Source of the DNA: UBA6168 sp039819485
Lineage (GTDB): Bacteria; Bacteroidota; Bacteroidia; Chitinophagales; Saprospiraceae
Direction of reading: 5' to 3'
Assembly (NCBI GenBank): GCA_039819485.1
Contig: JBCBRY010000019.1
Span: 1-64,000 of the forward strand
Length of the DNA stretch: 64,000 nt
This document shows, one piece after another, positions 44,398 to 51,817 of the stretch. The notes below the pieces were generated by a model that worked only from the letters and a program-made list of their open reading frames with translations, had not been told where the DNA came from and searched no databases. The translations under genes were made by a program, and so were the position numbers. How positions within the stretch are numbered: the stretch's first letter is position 1; each line of letters begins with the position of its first letter.

Positions 44398-45192
44398 ATG
44401 ACAACAGCAACCATTGGAAAAAACCTGAAAGTAAACCGACTTGGATTCGGAACCATGCGATTGACCACCGGCCCAGGCATTTGGGGTGACCCGTCCAACA
44501 AACAACAAGCCATCCGTATCATTCAGCAGGCAGTTGAACTGGGTGCCAACTTTTTTGATACCGCCGACAGCTATGGCCCCGGACATTCAGAAATGGTCGT
44601 GGAGGAAGCACTCCGTCCATTTAAAGACGAGGTCGTGCTCGCGACCAAGGGAGGTGCCATGAAATATGTCCCAGGAAGGATCATGTCCAACGGGCATCCC
44701 TATTATTTAAAAAAAGCGGCGGAGGCCAGTCTGTTACGCCTGAAAAGAGAACAGATTGACCTGTATTTCCTGCACCGGGTAGACCCTGACATCCCGATCG
44801 AAGAAAGTGTTGGGGCCTTGGCAGATCTGCAAAAAGAGGGTAAAATTCAACATATCGGCATCTCCAATGTTAGTGTAGACCAACTGCACCGGGCACAAAA
44901 GGTAGCCCACATCGCAGCGGTACAAAATGCCTTTAACCTGGCCGACCGGCGCCACGAAGCATTGGTCAGGGAAACTGCAAATCAAGGAATTGCATTTGTC
45001 GCTCATACGCCGGTCGGAGTCGGTAGAATCCCTGCGGAGATGGCAGCAAAAGGAATGACCGCAAGTCAGGCCTCACTGGTTTGGCTGCTTCAATATGCCG
45101 ATCATGTCATACCGATACCCGGCACGTCGAATCCTTTGCACCTAAAGCAAAACATGGAATCACTGTCTCTGGCAGAACAACCACTGGCCTAA
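44398..45192 (+). CDS. Aldo/keto reductase
   Basis: 264 residues from ATG 44398; upstream in-frame codons are not conserved-looking. Catalytic tetrad segments: FFDTADSYGPGHSE (Asp, Tyr), VLATKGGA (Lys), DLYFLHRVDPD (His). NADPH site IPIPGTSNPLHLKQN. Reduces an aldehyde or ketone; substrate unknown. The gene lies after two AraC regulators. In this cluster it would fit detoxification of reactive carbonyls, which is inference. A symmetrical hairpin follows at 45239. Confidence 0.88.
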   Translation: MTTATIGKNLKVNRLGFGTMRLTTGPGIWGDPSNKQQAIRIIQQAVELGANFFDTADSYGPGHSEMVVEEALRPFKDEVVLATKGGAMKYVPGRIMSNGHPYYLKKAAEASLLRLKREQIDLYFLHRVDPDIPIEESVGALADLQKEGKIQHIGISNVSVDQLHRAQKVAHIAAVQNAFNLADRRHEALVRETANQGIAFVAHTPVGVGRIPAEMAAKGMTASQASLVWLLQYADHVIPIPGTSNPLHLKQNMESLSLAEQPLA

Positions 45193-45238
45193 CTGAATGC
45201 CTGAAGCTGCCAGTTGCCGAATATTTTACAACCATAAT

Positions 45239-45283
45239 TATCTAATGGTTTGTTCAGCTCTTGGGCCGAACAAACCGTTAGAT
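45239..45283. promoter_or_regulatory. Inverted repeat: operator or hairpin
   Basis: Arms atctaatggtttgttc (45239-45254) and gaacaaaccgttagat (45268-45283) pair at 15 of 16 positions. There is no T-tract. The half-site GAACAAACC also occurs alone at 44310 before the aldo/keto reductase gene, which favours an operator. Confidence 0.45.
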
Positions 45284-45305
45284 ACGCTACCAAAAAAATA
45301 CAACC

Positions 45306-45554
45306 ATGTCACCTTCCGAAAAAACAGTCTCCTCTCAAATCAAGGCGACCACACAACCACCCAAGTATAAAATAGCCTTACTTACCTGGCTGGCCATCTA
45401 CCCGCTCATCACCTTTATCCTGATGTTGTTTGGCGAACCACTGAACCAACTGCCATTGCCAATCCGCACACTGGTGCTGACCGTGGTGTTGGTACCTATC
45501 ATGGTCTATTGGGCCGTCCCTTTGCTGCGCAACTGGTTTGCAAAATGGCTCTGA
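45306..45554 (+). CDS. Small two-helix membrane protein
   Basis: 82 residues with two membrane helices (about 25-43 and 52-75: YKIALLTWLAIYPLITFILM; IRTLVLTVVLVPIMVYW). The pattern closely matches the C-terminal membrane tail of some antibiotic-biosynthesis-monooxygenase (ABM) fusion proteins (PPKYK...W...YPL), here without the enzyme domain. Role unknown. Sits between the aldo/keto reductase and OsmC genes. Confidence 0.6.
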   Translation: MSPSEKTVSSQIKATTQPPKYKIALLTWLAIYPLITFILMLFGEPLNQLPLPIRTLVLTVVLVPIMVYWAVPLLRNWFAKWL

Positions 45555-45608
45555 ATGCACAAATCAGACTATCTTGTTAACCCCAAAAAACGGTTGGCCG
45601 ATTAAAAC

Positions 45609-45642
45609 GGAACTTCTGTCCCACCCTCAGGAACTTCTGTCC
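45609..45642 (+). promoter_or_regulatory. AraC-type direct-repeat operator before osmC
   Basis: Two copies of GGAACTTCTGTCC, at 45609-45621 and 45630-45642, with a repeat period of 21 bp. The downstream copy ends 24 bp before a -7 box (CAACTTTG, 45667-45674), where an activator would contact polymerase. The same arrangement recurs at 46925. Confidence 0.75.
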
Positions 45643-45666
45643 ATTCCTTCCGCGCTATTTTGCCTG

Positions 45667-45674
45667 CAACTTTG
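45667..45674 (+). promoter_or_regulatory. -7 box of the osmC promoter
   Basis: CAACTTTG, one mismatch to TAnnTTTG; about 50 bp before the OsmC start codon. Confidence 0.5.
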
Positions 45675-45722
45675 TGCTGTCATTTAAATCAAAATCATCT
45701 AATCACAAAATAGACAGCAATC

Positions 45723-46151
45723 ATGGCAACTGAAATTAATATCAAAAACATACCCGTCGGTTTTCAAAGCATCATTTCCAATGGCCGCCATTCAATTCTT
45801 GGTGATGAGCCGGAAAGATCCAAAGGCACCGACCTGGGCTTTTCACCTGAAGACCTGATCCTTTCCAGCCTGGCTTTTTGTAAAGTCGCCACGGTTCGTT
45901 ACATCGCCCGCAAAAAAGGATGGGAAATCGGGAACGTCGATGGACGATTGGTACAAAAAGTAAAAAGACATGCCGGTGGAAAATTGAGCACCCACGTACA
46001 AGTTCAGATCGACATCGAAGGCGACCTGACCGACGAACAACGGGAAGAGTTGTTGTACGAAGCAGACCACTGCTACGTCCACCGAATGATCGAAGGCGAG
46101 TGGAACATCGAAGCCGCCATCCGCGACAATGTCGAATCACTCACCGCTTAA
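45723..46151 (+). CDS. OsmC-family peroxide-reducing protein
   Basis: 142 residues. The two Cys expected for OsmC/Ohr enzymes are present (SLAFCKVATVRYIARKKGWE; LYEADHCYVHRMIEG), with GFSPEDLILSSLAF before the first. Such proteins reduce organic hydroperoxides using small thiols or lipoylated proteins. A thioredoxin gene follows 93 bp downstream, so the two may act together. A double-site operator lies upstream. Confidence 0.9.
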   Translation: MATEINIKNIPVGFQSIISNGRHSILGDEPERSKGTDLGFSPEDLILSSLAFCKVATVRYIARKKGWEIGNVDGRLVQKVKRHAGGKLSTHVQVQIDIEGDLTDEQREELLYEADHCYVHRMIEGEWNIEAAIRDNVESLTA

Positions 46152-46244
46152 CCTATAAATTTTTAATTGATGACTTATAAGTTATAAATTTTAAAAAAAA
46201 TCGAAACTCATAACTTATAACTCAAAACTATTAACTCAATAATC

Positions 46245-46568
46245 ATGAAAGAAATAAAAAATGTAGCCGAATACAACGAAGCCATCAATGCAGGAAAACC
46301 TGTCTTACTGGATTTTTATGCCGACTGGTGTGGACCTTGTAAAATACTTTTGCCAACGGTCGAAAAATTAGCCGCTAAACATGCTGACAATTTCACGATC
46401 GCAAAAGTAAACGTGGATAAAAATCCTGAACTGGCACAACAGTTTGGCGTCCGCAGTATCCCTGCCCTCTTTTTTGTACAAGATGGAAAAGTGCAGGAAA
46501 ACTTAGTGGGCATCCAATCGGAGGCCAAACTGGAAGCAAAAATCCAGCAATACACAGTGGCCGCTTAA
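46245..46568 (+). CDS. trxA: Thioredoxin
   Basis: 107 residues, normal length. Active site WCGPCK preceded by LLDFYAD; cis-Pro region VRSIPALFFVQDGK. Cytoplasmic thiol-disulfide reductant. It follows OsmC at 93 bp and ends with a good terminator, so the two may form an operon. The gap before it contains an inverted pair of ttataagttata-like words. Confidence 0.95.
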   Translation: MKEIKNVAEYNEAINAGKPVLLDFYADWCGPCKILLPTVEKLAAKHADNFTIAKVNVDKNPELAQQFGVRSIPALFFVQDGKVQENLVGIQSEAKLEAKIQQYTVAA

Positions 46569-46599
46569 TTAATAATTAAATTAATTAAGATAAATAATA

Positions 46600-46636
46600 A
46601 ACGGCAGTTCCGATTAAATTCGGGACTGCCGTTTTT
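46600..46636 (+). terminator. Terminator after thioredoxin
   Basis: Stem acggcagttccg / cgggactgccgt (one mismatch) with an 8-nt loop, then TTTTTC. Confidence 0.85.
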
Positions 46637-46662
46637 CATAAATCGGATGGTTTATCTGAGGA

Positions 46663-46786
46663 AAGCAGGTGGTCAAAAAAATGACACTTTTCCTTTACCT
46701 GAAAAAGATTTTTAAGACATGGAAATCAAACATTTGCCAAAACAAAAGTGTCATTTTTAGCGCTCTTTATTTTTGTCCAAGCACTT
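46663..46786 (-). repeat. MITE-like palindromic element, copy E
   Basis: 124 bp. Starts aagcaggtggtcaaaaaaa, ends tttttgtccaagcactt (variant terminus as in copy B). Inner words AAATGACACTTTTCC and AAAAGTGTCATTTTTAGCGC. Confidence 0.88.
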
Positions 46787-46798
46787 AAATCTAAAAAT

Positions 46799-46914
46799 AA
46801 AAGGTCGTCAAAATTGGGCCCAAGTAAAAAACACTTTTCCTTGGCAAATACCTGATTGCTAAACCTTAATTTTTTTTTCTAAGCCAAAGAAAAAATGATA
46901 TTTTTTTAAGCTTC
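46799..46914 (+). repeat. Degenerate MITE-like element, copy F
   Basis: About 115 bp directly after copy E. Only parts match (aaggtcgtcaaaat; TTGGCAAATACCTG; AAGCCAAAGAAAAAATGA). It lies in the same orientation as copies A and B and is probably a decayed tandem neighbour of copy E. Confidence 0.5.
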
Positions 46915-46924
46915 CCTTAAATTA

Positions 46925-46958
46925 GGAACCATCGTCCCATTACCAGGAACTTCTGTCC
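46925..46958 (+). promoter_or_regulatory. AraC-type direct-repeat operator before the AhpD-like gene
   Basis: Half-sites GGAACCATCGTCC (46925-46937) and GGAACTTCTGTCC (46946-46958), 21-bp period. The second copy is identical to those at 45609 and 45630 and again ends 24 bp before the -7 box. Confidence 0.75.
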
Positions 46959-46982
46959 ATTCTTTACCCCTCAAAAGCACTA

Positions 46983-46990
46983 TATCTTTG
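46983..46990 (+). promoter_or_regulatory. -7 box of the AhpD-like gene promoter
   Basis: TATCTTTG, perfect TAnnTTTG match. The leader would be about 120 nt and A-rich. Confidence 0.65.
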
Positions 46991-47117
46991 TATCATCAAT
47001 TTAATCAACAAGAATTAACTAAAAAGAAAAAAGAAATACGCTAAAAAATTGTTTCACTGCATTTTAATTTCTTTTTAATTATTTCGAAAACATTTCTCAA
47101 CCAAAAAAAATTAAGTC

Positions 47118-47675
47118 ATGTCAAATGTAATTCAAGTCCCAACTCGCAACCAAGTAGACGAAAAATCTCAAGCCATATTTGATAATTTAAAAAAGCAGCT
47201 TGGCACCGTGCCTAATTTATATGCGACCATTGGATATTCTTCCGACACGCTGGAAAACTTCCTCGGTTTTAGCAGCAAAGCCGGCACCGGCAGTTTTAAT
47301 AAAAAAGAATTGGAAGCAATAAAATTAGCCGTTTCAGAAGTAAATAACTGTGAATATTGTTTAGCCGCACATACAACGCTTGGAAAAATGGCCGGCTTCA
47401 CCGAAGCTGAAACATTAGACATCCGGGCAGGTGAAATAAATGATCCAAGACTGCAGGCCATTGCCCGGTTGGCAGCCGATATTTCCCGCAACCGGGGTAA
47501 AGCCAATGCAGATCTGAAGGCCGCATTTTTTGCACAAGGATTTAATGAAAAAGCATTGATCGACCTGATTGCCGCAGTTACTTCGATCACCTTTACAAAT
47601 TATGTACACGGTGCAACTGAAGTACCTGTCGATTTCCCAAAAGCAAAATCACTGGAAACATTGGCCACTGCTTAA
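47118..47675 (+). CDS. AhpD-like (carboxymuconolactone decarboxylase family) protein
   Basis: 185 residues. The CxxC...H site is present (CEYCLAAHTTLGKMAG), as in AhpD-type peroxidase partners and peroxidase-related CMD proteins. Helical throughout. In AhpD the two Cys reduce alkyl hydroperoxide reductase; here no AhpC is nearby, so the partner is unknown. It shares its promoter design with the OsmC gene, which supports a role in peroxide or electrophile defence. Confidence 0.88.
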   Translation: MSNVIQVPTRNQVDEKSQAIFDNLKKQLGTVPNLYATIGYSSDTLENFLGFSSKAGTGSFNKKELEAIKLAVSEVNNCEYCLAAHTTLGKMAGFTEAETLDIRAGEINDPRLQAIARLAADISRNRGKANADLKAAFFAQGFNEKALIDLIAAVTSITFTNYVHGATEVPVDFPKAKSLETLATA

Positions 47676-47702
47676 AATTCGAAAACCAATATCATCATAT
47701 AA

Positions 47703-47732
47703 GGGAGCGGAACATTTTCCGCTCCCGAATTT
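47703..47732 (+). terminator. Terminator after the AhpD-like gene
   Basis: Stem gggagcgga / tccgctccc with a 6-8 nt loop, followed by GAATTTCT; T-tract weak. Confidence 0.7.
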
Positions 47733-47886
47733 CTAACCAATTAATTAATTCTAAATCTTTTTGACATCGCATTAAAAATGACTTTTTTATAAAATAATTA
47801 TGTCAAAAAAAAAGCGGCGTAATTCAGAAAAAATAAAACATCATTTTTTTCGCACATCAAAACTGTCGAATAAAAAAAATTAAATC

Positions 47887-48276
47887 ATGAAATCTTTATT
47901 GAAATTATTTTTCCTCGCACTTACCGTTTTTTCTTTTCAAACTGTCTCGGCCCAAACCATGGAAAAACACATGGACGATGTCACCGTCATCCAGCTTTCC
48001 CAAACTCCCGGGCAATATGAGACCACTTCTTTGAACCTTGAACCCGGTAAATATATTTTTGAAGTAACCAATAAAAACGTAGACAAAAAATTAGGGTTTT
48101 ACCTGACCCCCACCAGTGACGCCAAGGCTCAAGTCCCCAACTCTGGACTTAAAAAACTGGTGAACACAGGTGAAACCGCAAGAACCGGCGTAGTGGAACT
48201 GACCGAAGGTGAATACCAGTACAGTTGTCCCCTGAATCCGACCCCACATTACAGCCTTAATGTTTCCGGAAAATAA
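47887..48276 (+). CDS. Cupredoxin-like secreted protein
   Basis: 129 residues with a signal peptide (LLKLFFLALTVFSFQTVSAQ). The mature part has the look of a cupredoxin-like beta-sandwich: LEPGKYIFEVTNKNVDKKLG, ELTEGEYQYSCPLNPTPHYSLN. The C-terminal Cys...His pair could be copper ligands, but the N-terminal His ligand is not obvious, so metal binding is uncertain. Exported. It has its own terminator. Confidence 0.65.
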   Translation: MKSLLKLFFLALTVFSFQTVSAQTMEKHMDDVTVIQLSQTPGQYETTSLNLEPGKYIFEVTNKNVDKKLGFYLTPTSDAKAQVPNSGLKKLVNTGETARTGVVELTEGEYQYSCPLNPTPHYSLNVSGK

Positions 48277-48309
48277 CCGGACAACAACTAACCCAAACCG
48301 AGCATCACA

Positions 48310-48341
48310 GCGGGCGGGGCAGTTGCTCCGCCCGTTTTTTG
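48310..48341 (+). terminator. Terminator after the cupredoxin-like gene
   Basis: Stem cgggcgg / ccgcccg with a 10-nt loop and TTTTTT. Confidence 0.85.
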
Positions 48342-48426
48342 TATGGCCGAACTCCGATTCGGCGCTTCACTAATCACCGGACAGTCGATCAGGACTTCGA
48401 CTGTACACCTTCTAAATCTAAGCATC

Positions 48427-48684
48427 ATGATAGCGGCATCCATCAAACAATATTTCTCCAAAAAATGGAAAAGCGAAAACACCCCATCCACACCTGAACA
48501 CGTCTGCCCCAACTGCTGGGGAAAGCAAGAATGGGACGGCCAATTCTATGAATTGATCAAAGATCCGCAGCTGACTCCCGAAGGCAGGCGCTACCAATCG
48601 TTCATCAGTAAAGTGGTGGACAAATACGTGGCCACCATGCGCCAACGTGGTGACCGATATGTTTGTGCGACATGTGGGGGTTAG
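48427..48684 (+). CDS. Small zinc-ribbon protein
   Basis: 85 residues from ATG 48427; the frame is open from 48343, but that stretch overlaps the preceding terminator's surroundings and is not needed. It has a CPNC (about residue 24) and a CATC (about residue 81) knuckle flanking a helical middle, consistent with one zinc ribbon. No other feature. Function unknown; stand-alone. Confidence 0.6.
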   Translation: MIAASIKQYFSKKWKSENTPSTPEHVCPNCWGKQEWDGQFYELIKDPQLTPEGRRYQSFISKVVDKYVATMRQRGDRYVCATCGG

Positions 48685-48765
48685 GAGGAGTCAGGGGTTA
48701 GGAGGAGTCAGGGGTCAGGAGTCAGGAGTCAGGTTCAATCTTTTGGCCTGACTCCTGACCCCTCA
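48684..48765. repeat. GTCAGG-type hairpin repeat
   Basis: Tandem gtcaggggt/gtcaggagt words, then an inverted copy. The 17-bp arms aggggtcaggagtcagg (48710-48726) and cctgactcctgacccct (48747-48763) are perfect complements. No T-tract. It stands about 70 bp before the serine acetyltransferase gene. Confidence 0.85.
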
Positions 48766-48832
48766 AAAAAACAAAAGCCCAAAAGAAACAAGCTTTCCAA
48801 AAAGCGGTTATTATCATGAGAAATAAATTATC

Positions 48833-49648
48833 ATGAATACGAAATTGCCTTTTTTGGAACAGATATACCTGGCACACCAGTCACCAAAGACGTTGCCGGG
48901 TGTGGAAGAAGTGGAAAGCTTTCTCTCCCATTTATTGCAGTTCCTTTTCCCCGAACTGAACGACCAGCGGCTCAGTAGCCGCCTGGCTGTGGAGACACAC
49001 TTTAAAATGCTCCACCTCGATTTTCAAAATCTTTTATATAAAACCGAAGCCTGCGACAAGTCGGGCGTGCGCAGTGTCTGCAATCAGTTTTTCAAAAGAC
49101 TGGAGGGTGTCTATGAGCTTTGCCTGGAAGACAGTGAGGCCATTCTGCAAGGTGACCCTGCTGCGGTGGATACCCGTGAAGTCATCCGCACCTATCCCGG
49201 TTTTTACGCCATCGCTGTCTATCGGATCGCCCATTTGCTGCTGACCCTGGATGTGCCGTACCTGCCAAGGATCTTCACCGAATTGGTGCATAGTAAGACC
49301 GGTATCGACATCCATCCCGGCGCCCGCATTGGCCGTCGCTTTTGCATCGATCACGGAACAGGAGTCGTTATTGGCGAAACTACTGACATCGGCAACGACG
49401 TGAAGCTCTATCAGGGCGTTACATTGGGTGCATTGAGCGTCAGCAAATCGCAGGCAAAACAAAAAAGGCACCCGACCTTGGAAGATGGCGTGATCATCTA
49501 TGCCGAGGCAACCATACTGGGTGGAGAGACGGTCATCGGCACCAAAAGCATCATTGGCGGCAACGTCTGGCTGACACAGAGTGTACCGCCCCATTCCAAA
49601 GTTTACTATTCTCCCGGCGGCCATATGCGGCAGAAAGTCGTTAATTGA
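48833..49648 (+). CDS. cysE: Serine O-acetyltransferase
   Basis: 271 residues. N-terminal helical domain and C-terminal left-handed beta-helix with hexapeptide repeats: HPGARIGRRFCIDHGTGVVI, GETTDIGNDVKLYQGVTLGA, RHPTLEDGVIIYAEATILGG. Catalytic His in DHGTG. Makes O-acetylserine from serine and acetyl-CoA, the first step of cysteine synthesis. The next gene uses its product; the pair is separated by a GTCAGG hairpin. Confidence 0.93.
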   Translation: MNTKLPFLEQIYLAHQSPKTLPGVEEVESFLSHLLQFLFPELNDQRLSSRLAVETHFKMLHLDFQNLLYKTEACDKSGVRSVCNQFFKRLEGVYELCLEDSEAILQGDPAAVDTREVIRTYPGFYAIAVYRIAHLLLTLDVPYLPRIFTELVHSKTGIDIHPGARIGRRFCIDHGTGVVIGETTDIGNDVKLYQGVTLGALSVSKSQAKQKRHPTLEDGVIIYAEATILGGETVIGTKSIIGGNVWLTQSVPPHSKVYYSPGGHMRQKVVN

Positions 49649-49649
49649 G

Positions 49650-49737
49650 GGATCAGGGATCAGGAGTCAGGGGTCAGGGGTCAGGTTTTGATTTGCTGAC
49701 CCCTGACTCCTGACCCCCGACTCCTCAAACCCTCAAT
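49650..49737. repeat. GTCAGG-type hairpin repeat
   Basis: Left side gatcaggagtcaggggtcag (about 49658-49677) pairs with ctgacccctgactcctgacc (about 49696-49715). It fills almost the whole gap between cysE and cysM and ends just before the cysM start. Same family as 41508 and 48684. Confidence 0.85.
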
Positions 49738-49739
49738 TC

Positions 49740-50630
49740 ATGAAAAAAAAGTCCATCGCCAAGCTCATCGGCAATACTCCTTTGGTAAGAATCAACCTCC
49801 CTGAAATCCCCAAGCACGTCAAACTGTACGGCAAGCTTGAAGGGAACAACCCCGGCGGCAGTGTCAAGGATCGCCCAGCGTACAACATGATCAAAGAAGC
49901 TTTACGGCGGCAGGAGATCGACAAAAAGACCCGCTTAGTGGAAGCCACCAGTGGCAATACAGGTATTGCACTGGCCATGGTCGCTTCTTCTTTTGGGCTC
50001 GACATGACCCTGCTCATGCCAGCCACTGCCACCAAAGAACGGGTGGACACCATGCGGGCCTACGGTGCCAAGGTAATCTTGACCGACAAAAACAAAACCA
50101 TTGAATACTCGCGGGAGGTGGCGGACGAGATGGTGGAAAAAGAAGGATATGTAATGCTCAACCAATTTGCCAACCCTGACAACTTCCGGGCGCATTATAA
50201 GACCACCGGCCCCGAAATCTGGAAAGACACTGAAAAGAAAATTACCCACTTCATTTCGAGCATGGGCACTACTGGTACCATCATGGGCACGTCTATGTTT
50301 TTAAAAAAGAAAGATCCGAATATCCAAATTATCGGAGCGCAGCCAGAAGAGGGCTCTCGCATTCCGGGCATCCGCAAGTGGTCGCCGGAGTTTTTGCCGA
50401 AAATATACGATCCGGCACGAGTCGATGAAATTCGTTATGTCAATCGGGACGACGCCGCAGCCATGACTCGGCGGCTGGCGGCGGAGTGCGGCATTTTCGC
50501 GGGCATGAGCAGTGGCGGGGCAACTACCATTGCCGTGCGACTGGCGCAGGAACTGAAAGAAAAGTCTTTGCTGGTTTGCATTTTATGTGACCGGGGAGAC
50601 CGGTATCTAAGCTCGGATTTATTCATGTGA
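49740..50630 (+). CDS. cysM: Cysteine synthase (O-acetylserine sulfhydrylase)
   Basis: 296 residues. PLP-binding Lys in NPGGSVKDRPAYNMI, then TSGNTGIALAM (substrate loop) and SSMGTTGTIMGTSMF (phosphate loop). Closest in pattern to the CysM branch. Converts O-acetylserine and sulfide or thiosulfate to cysteine. Follows cysE at 91 bp; supplies thiol for the redox genes upstream, which is inference. Confidence 0.93.
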   Translation: MKKKSIAKLIGNTPLVRINLPEIPKHVKLYGKLEGNNPGGSVKDRPAYNMIKEALRRQEIDKKTRLVEATSGNTGIALAMVASSFGLDMTLLMPATATKERVDTMRAYGAKVILTDKNKTIEYSREVADEMVEKEGYVMLNQFANPDNFRAHYKTTGPEIWKDTEKKITHFISSMGTTGTIMGTSMFLKKKDPNIQIIGAQPEEGSRIPGIRKWSPEFLPKIYDPARVDEIRYVNRDDAAAMTRRLAAECGIFAGMSSGGATTIAVRLAQELKEKSLLVCILCDRGDRYLSSDLFM

Positions 50631-50649
50631 AACGGACGGCCAGCCCGTG

Positions 50650-51744
50650 CTACTTTATTTCAAACGGAATTTCTAAAACCCCTTCTGCCTGGTTTATTTT
50701 TTCCGCTTCATATTTTTCGTCAAATAACCTGATTAAGTTATTACCCGCCAGGTCTTCTATTTTTTCACTGACCATTAAAAAGTATTTTCCTTTTTGCCAA
50801 TATCGCTCCGGATAAAAATCCCATTGCAGTTCATTGGAAACAATGGCGATGGCTCCCGGCACGGTACGGCCTTTTTCATCGACCACTCCGATGCCAGAAT
50901 ACAAAGTGCCGTAATCCATATATTCATTAAACCTTATTTTTAAAGGACAGCTGGGTTCCGGCGGGAATTTAATTTCCCATTTTTCCACATTGGGCTTTTC
51001 CCGGTCGGCAGCGGAGATATACATTTTTTTTTCAAAATCTTTTTCCATTATACGGCCATGGGCGTCTTTCATTTTTTTTGAAACGACTAATTTATATTCC
51101 CCTTCTTCCTTGAGGGGTGGTCCGAGGAGCTCATGAGGTGCCAGTTCTTTTTTGATCCGTCCCGGATCGAACCAAAGAGTCAACCTCTGCTGGCTGCTAT
51201 CCCATAGTGGCGGTTTAATTTCGAGGAAAGGTTCTCTTACTTCCACTTCATTCGCCGAAAACAATTTAATGTGTTCATAAACGTCTCCCAATCCCATCGG
51301 GCCGGAAAATTGAATATACATTTTCAATAAATTAGCAGGCACCCGGTTAATGGAAGGAAAACATTCAGCGACGGAAACGACCGGGGACTTTTTTAAAGAG
51401 GGAATTAAAACTGATTTAATTATTTTTTGCTTACCAGTTATTTCAACAACATATTTTTTGCTTTGTAAAAAAGGAAAACGAGGTCTAAAATAAATAGTAT
51501 TTTTTTGTGCAATAAATTCTCCCAGCATGGGCGGTAAATCTTTTCTGTTTAAATCGTATAATTCTTTTAAATAAATTTTAATTAAATCATTTTCTAAAAC
51601 ATTTTTTATTTCATTTTTATTTAATCCGGATATTTTGATTGCACCAAAAAAAACATTGTTTTTTTCAGCAATAAATGCTACCTCCTGTGGGAATAAAAAA
51701 GAGGGCAGTAAAACAAAAAATAATATTGAAACTAAGTTTTTCAT
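50650..51744 (-). CDS. Secreted beta-rich protein of unknown function
   Basis: 364 residues with a signal peptide (LVSILFFVLLPSFLFPQ). The mature protein looks like two or three Ig-like (SbsA/Big_5-type) segments: YIQFSGPMGLGDVYEHIKLF and LKIRFNEYMDYGTLYSGIGV both begin with the typical 'extreme-value' motif. No enzyme motif. Converges on cysM; lies after another secreted gene on the same strand, separated by a strong hairpin. Confidence 0.65.
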   Translation of the reverse strand: MKNLVSILFFVLLPSFLFPQEVAFIAEKNNVFFGAIKISGLNKNEIKNVLENDLIKIYLKELYDLNRKDLPPMLGEFIAQKNTIYFRPRFPFLQSKKYVVEITGKQKIIKSVLIPSLKKSPVVSVAECFPSINRVPANLLKMYIQFSGPMGLGDVYEHIKLFSANEVEVREPFLEIKPPLWDSSQQRLTLWFDPGRIKKELAPHELLGPPLKEEGEYKLVVSKKMKDAHGRIMEKDFEKKMYISAADREKPNVEKWEIKFPPEPSCPLKIRFNEYMDYGTLYSGIGVVDEKGRTVPGAIAIVSNELQWDFYPERYWQKGKYFLMVSEKIEDLAGNNLIRLFDEKYEAEKINQAEGVLEIPFEIK

Positions 51745-51751
51745 TTTTTAT

Positions 51752-51810
51752 TTAACACCTAAGCACATAGATATTTTATAAAATAAATATTCTATGTGCT
51801 TAGGTGTTAA
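51752..51810. terminator. Perfect 19-bp hairpin between two secreted-protein genes
   Basis: Arms ttaacacctaagcacatag (51752-51770) and ctatgtgcttaggtgttaa (51792-51810); the AT-only loop is itself nearly palindromic. It lies between the stop of the gene at 51818 and the start of the next, so it probably terminates or stabilises the upstream transcript. Confidence 0.75.
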
Positions 51811-51817
51811 AAGCAAA

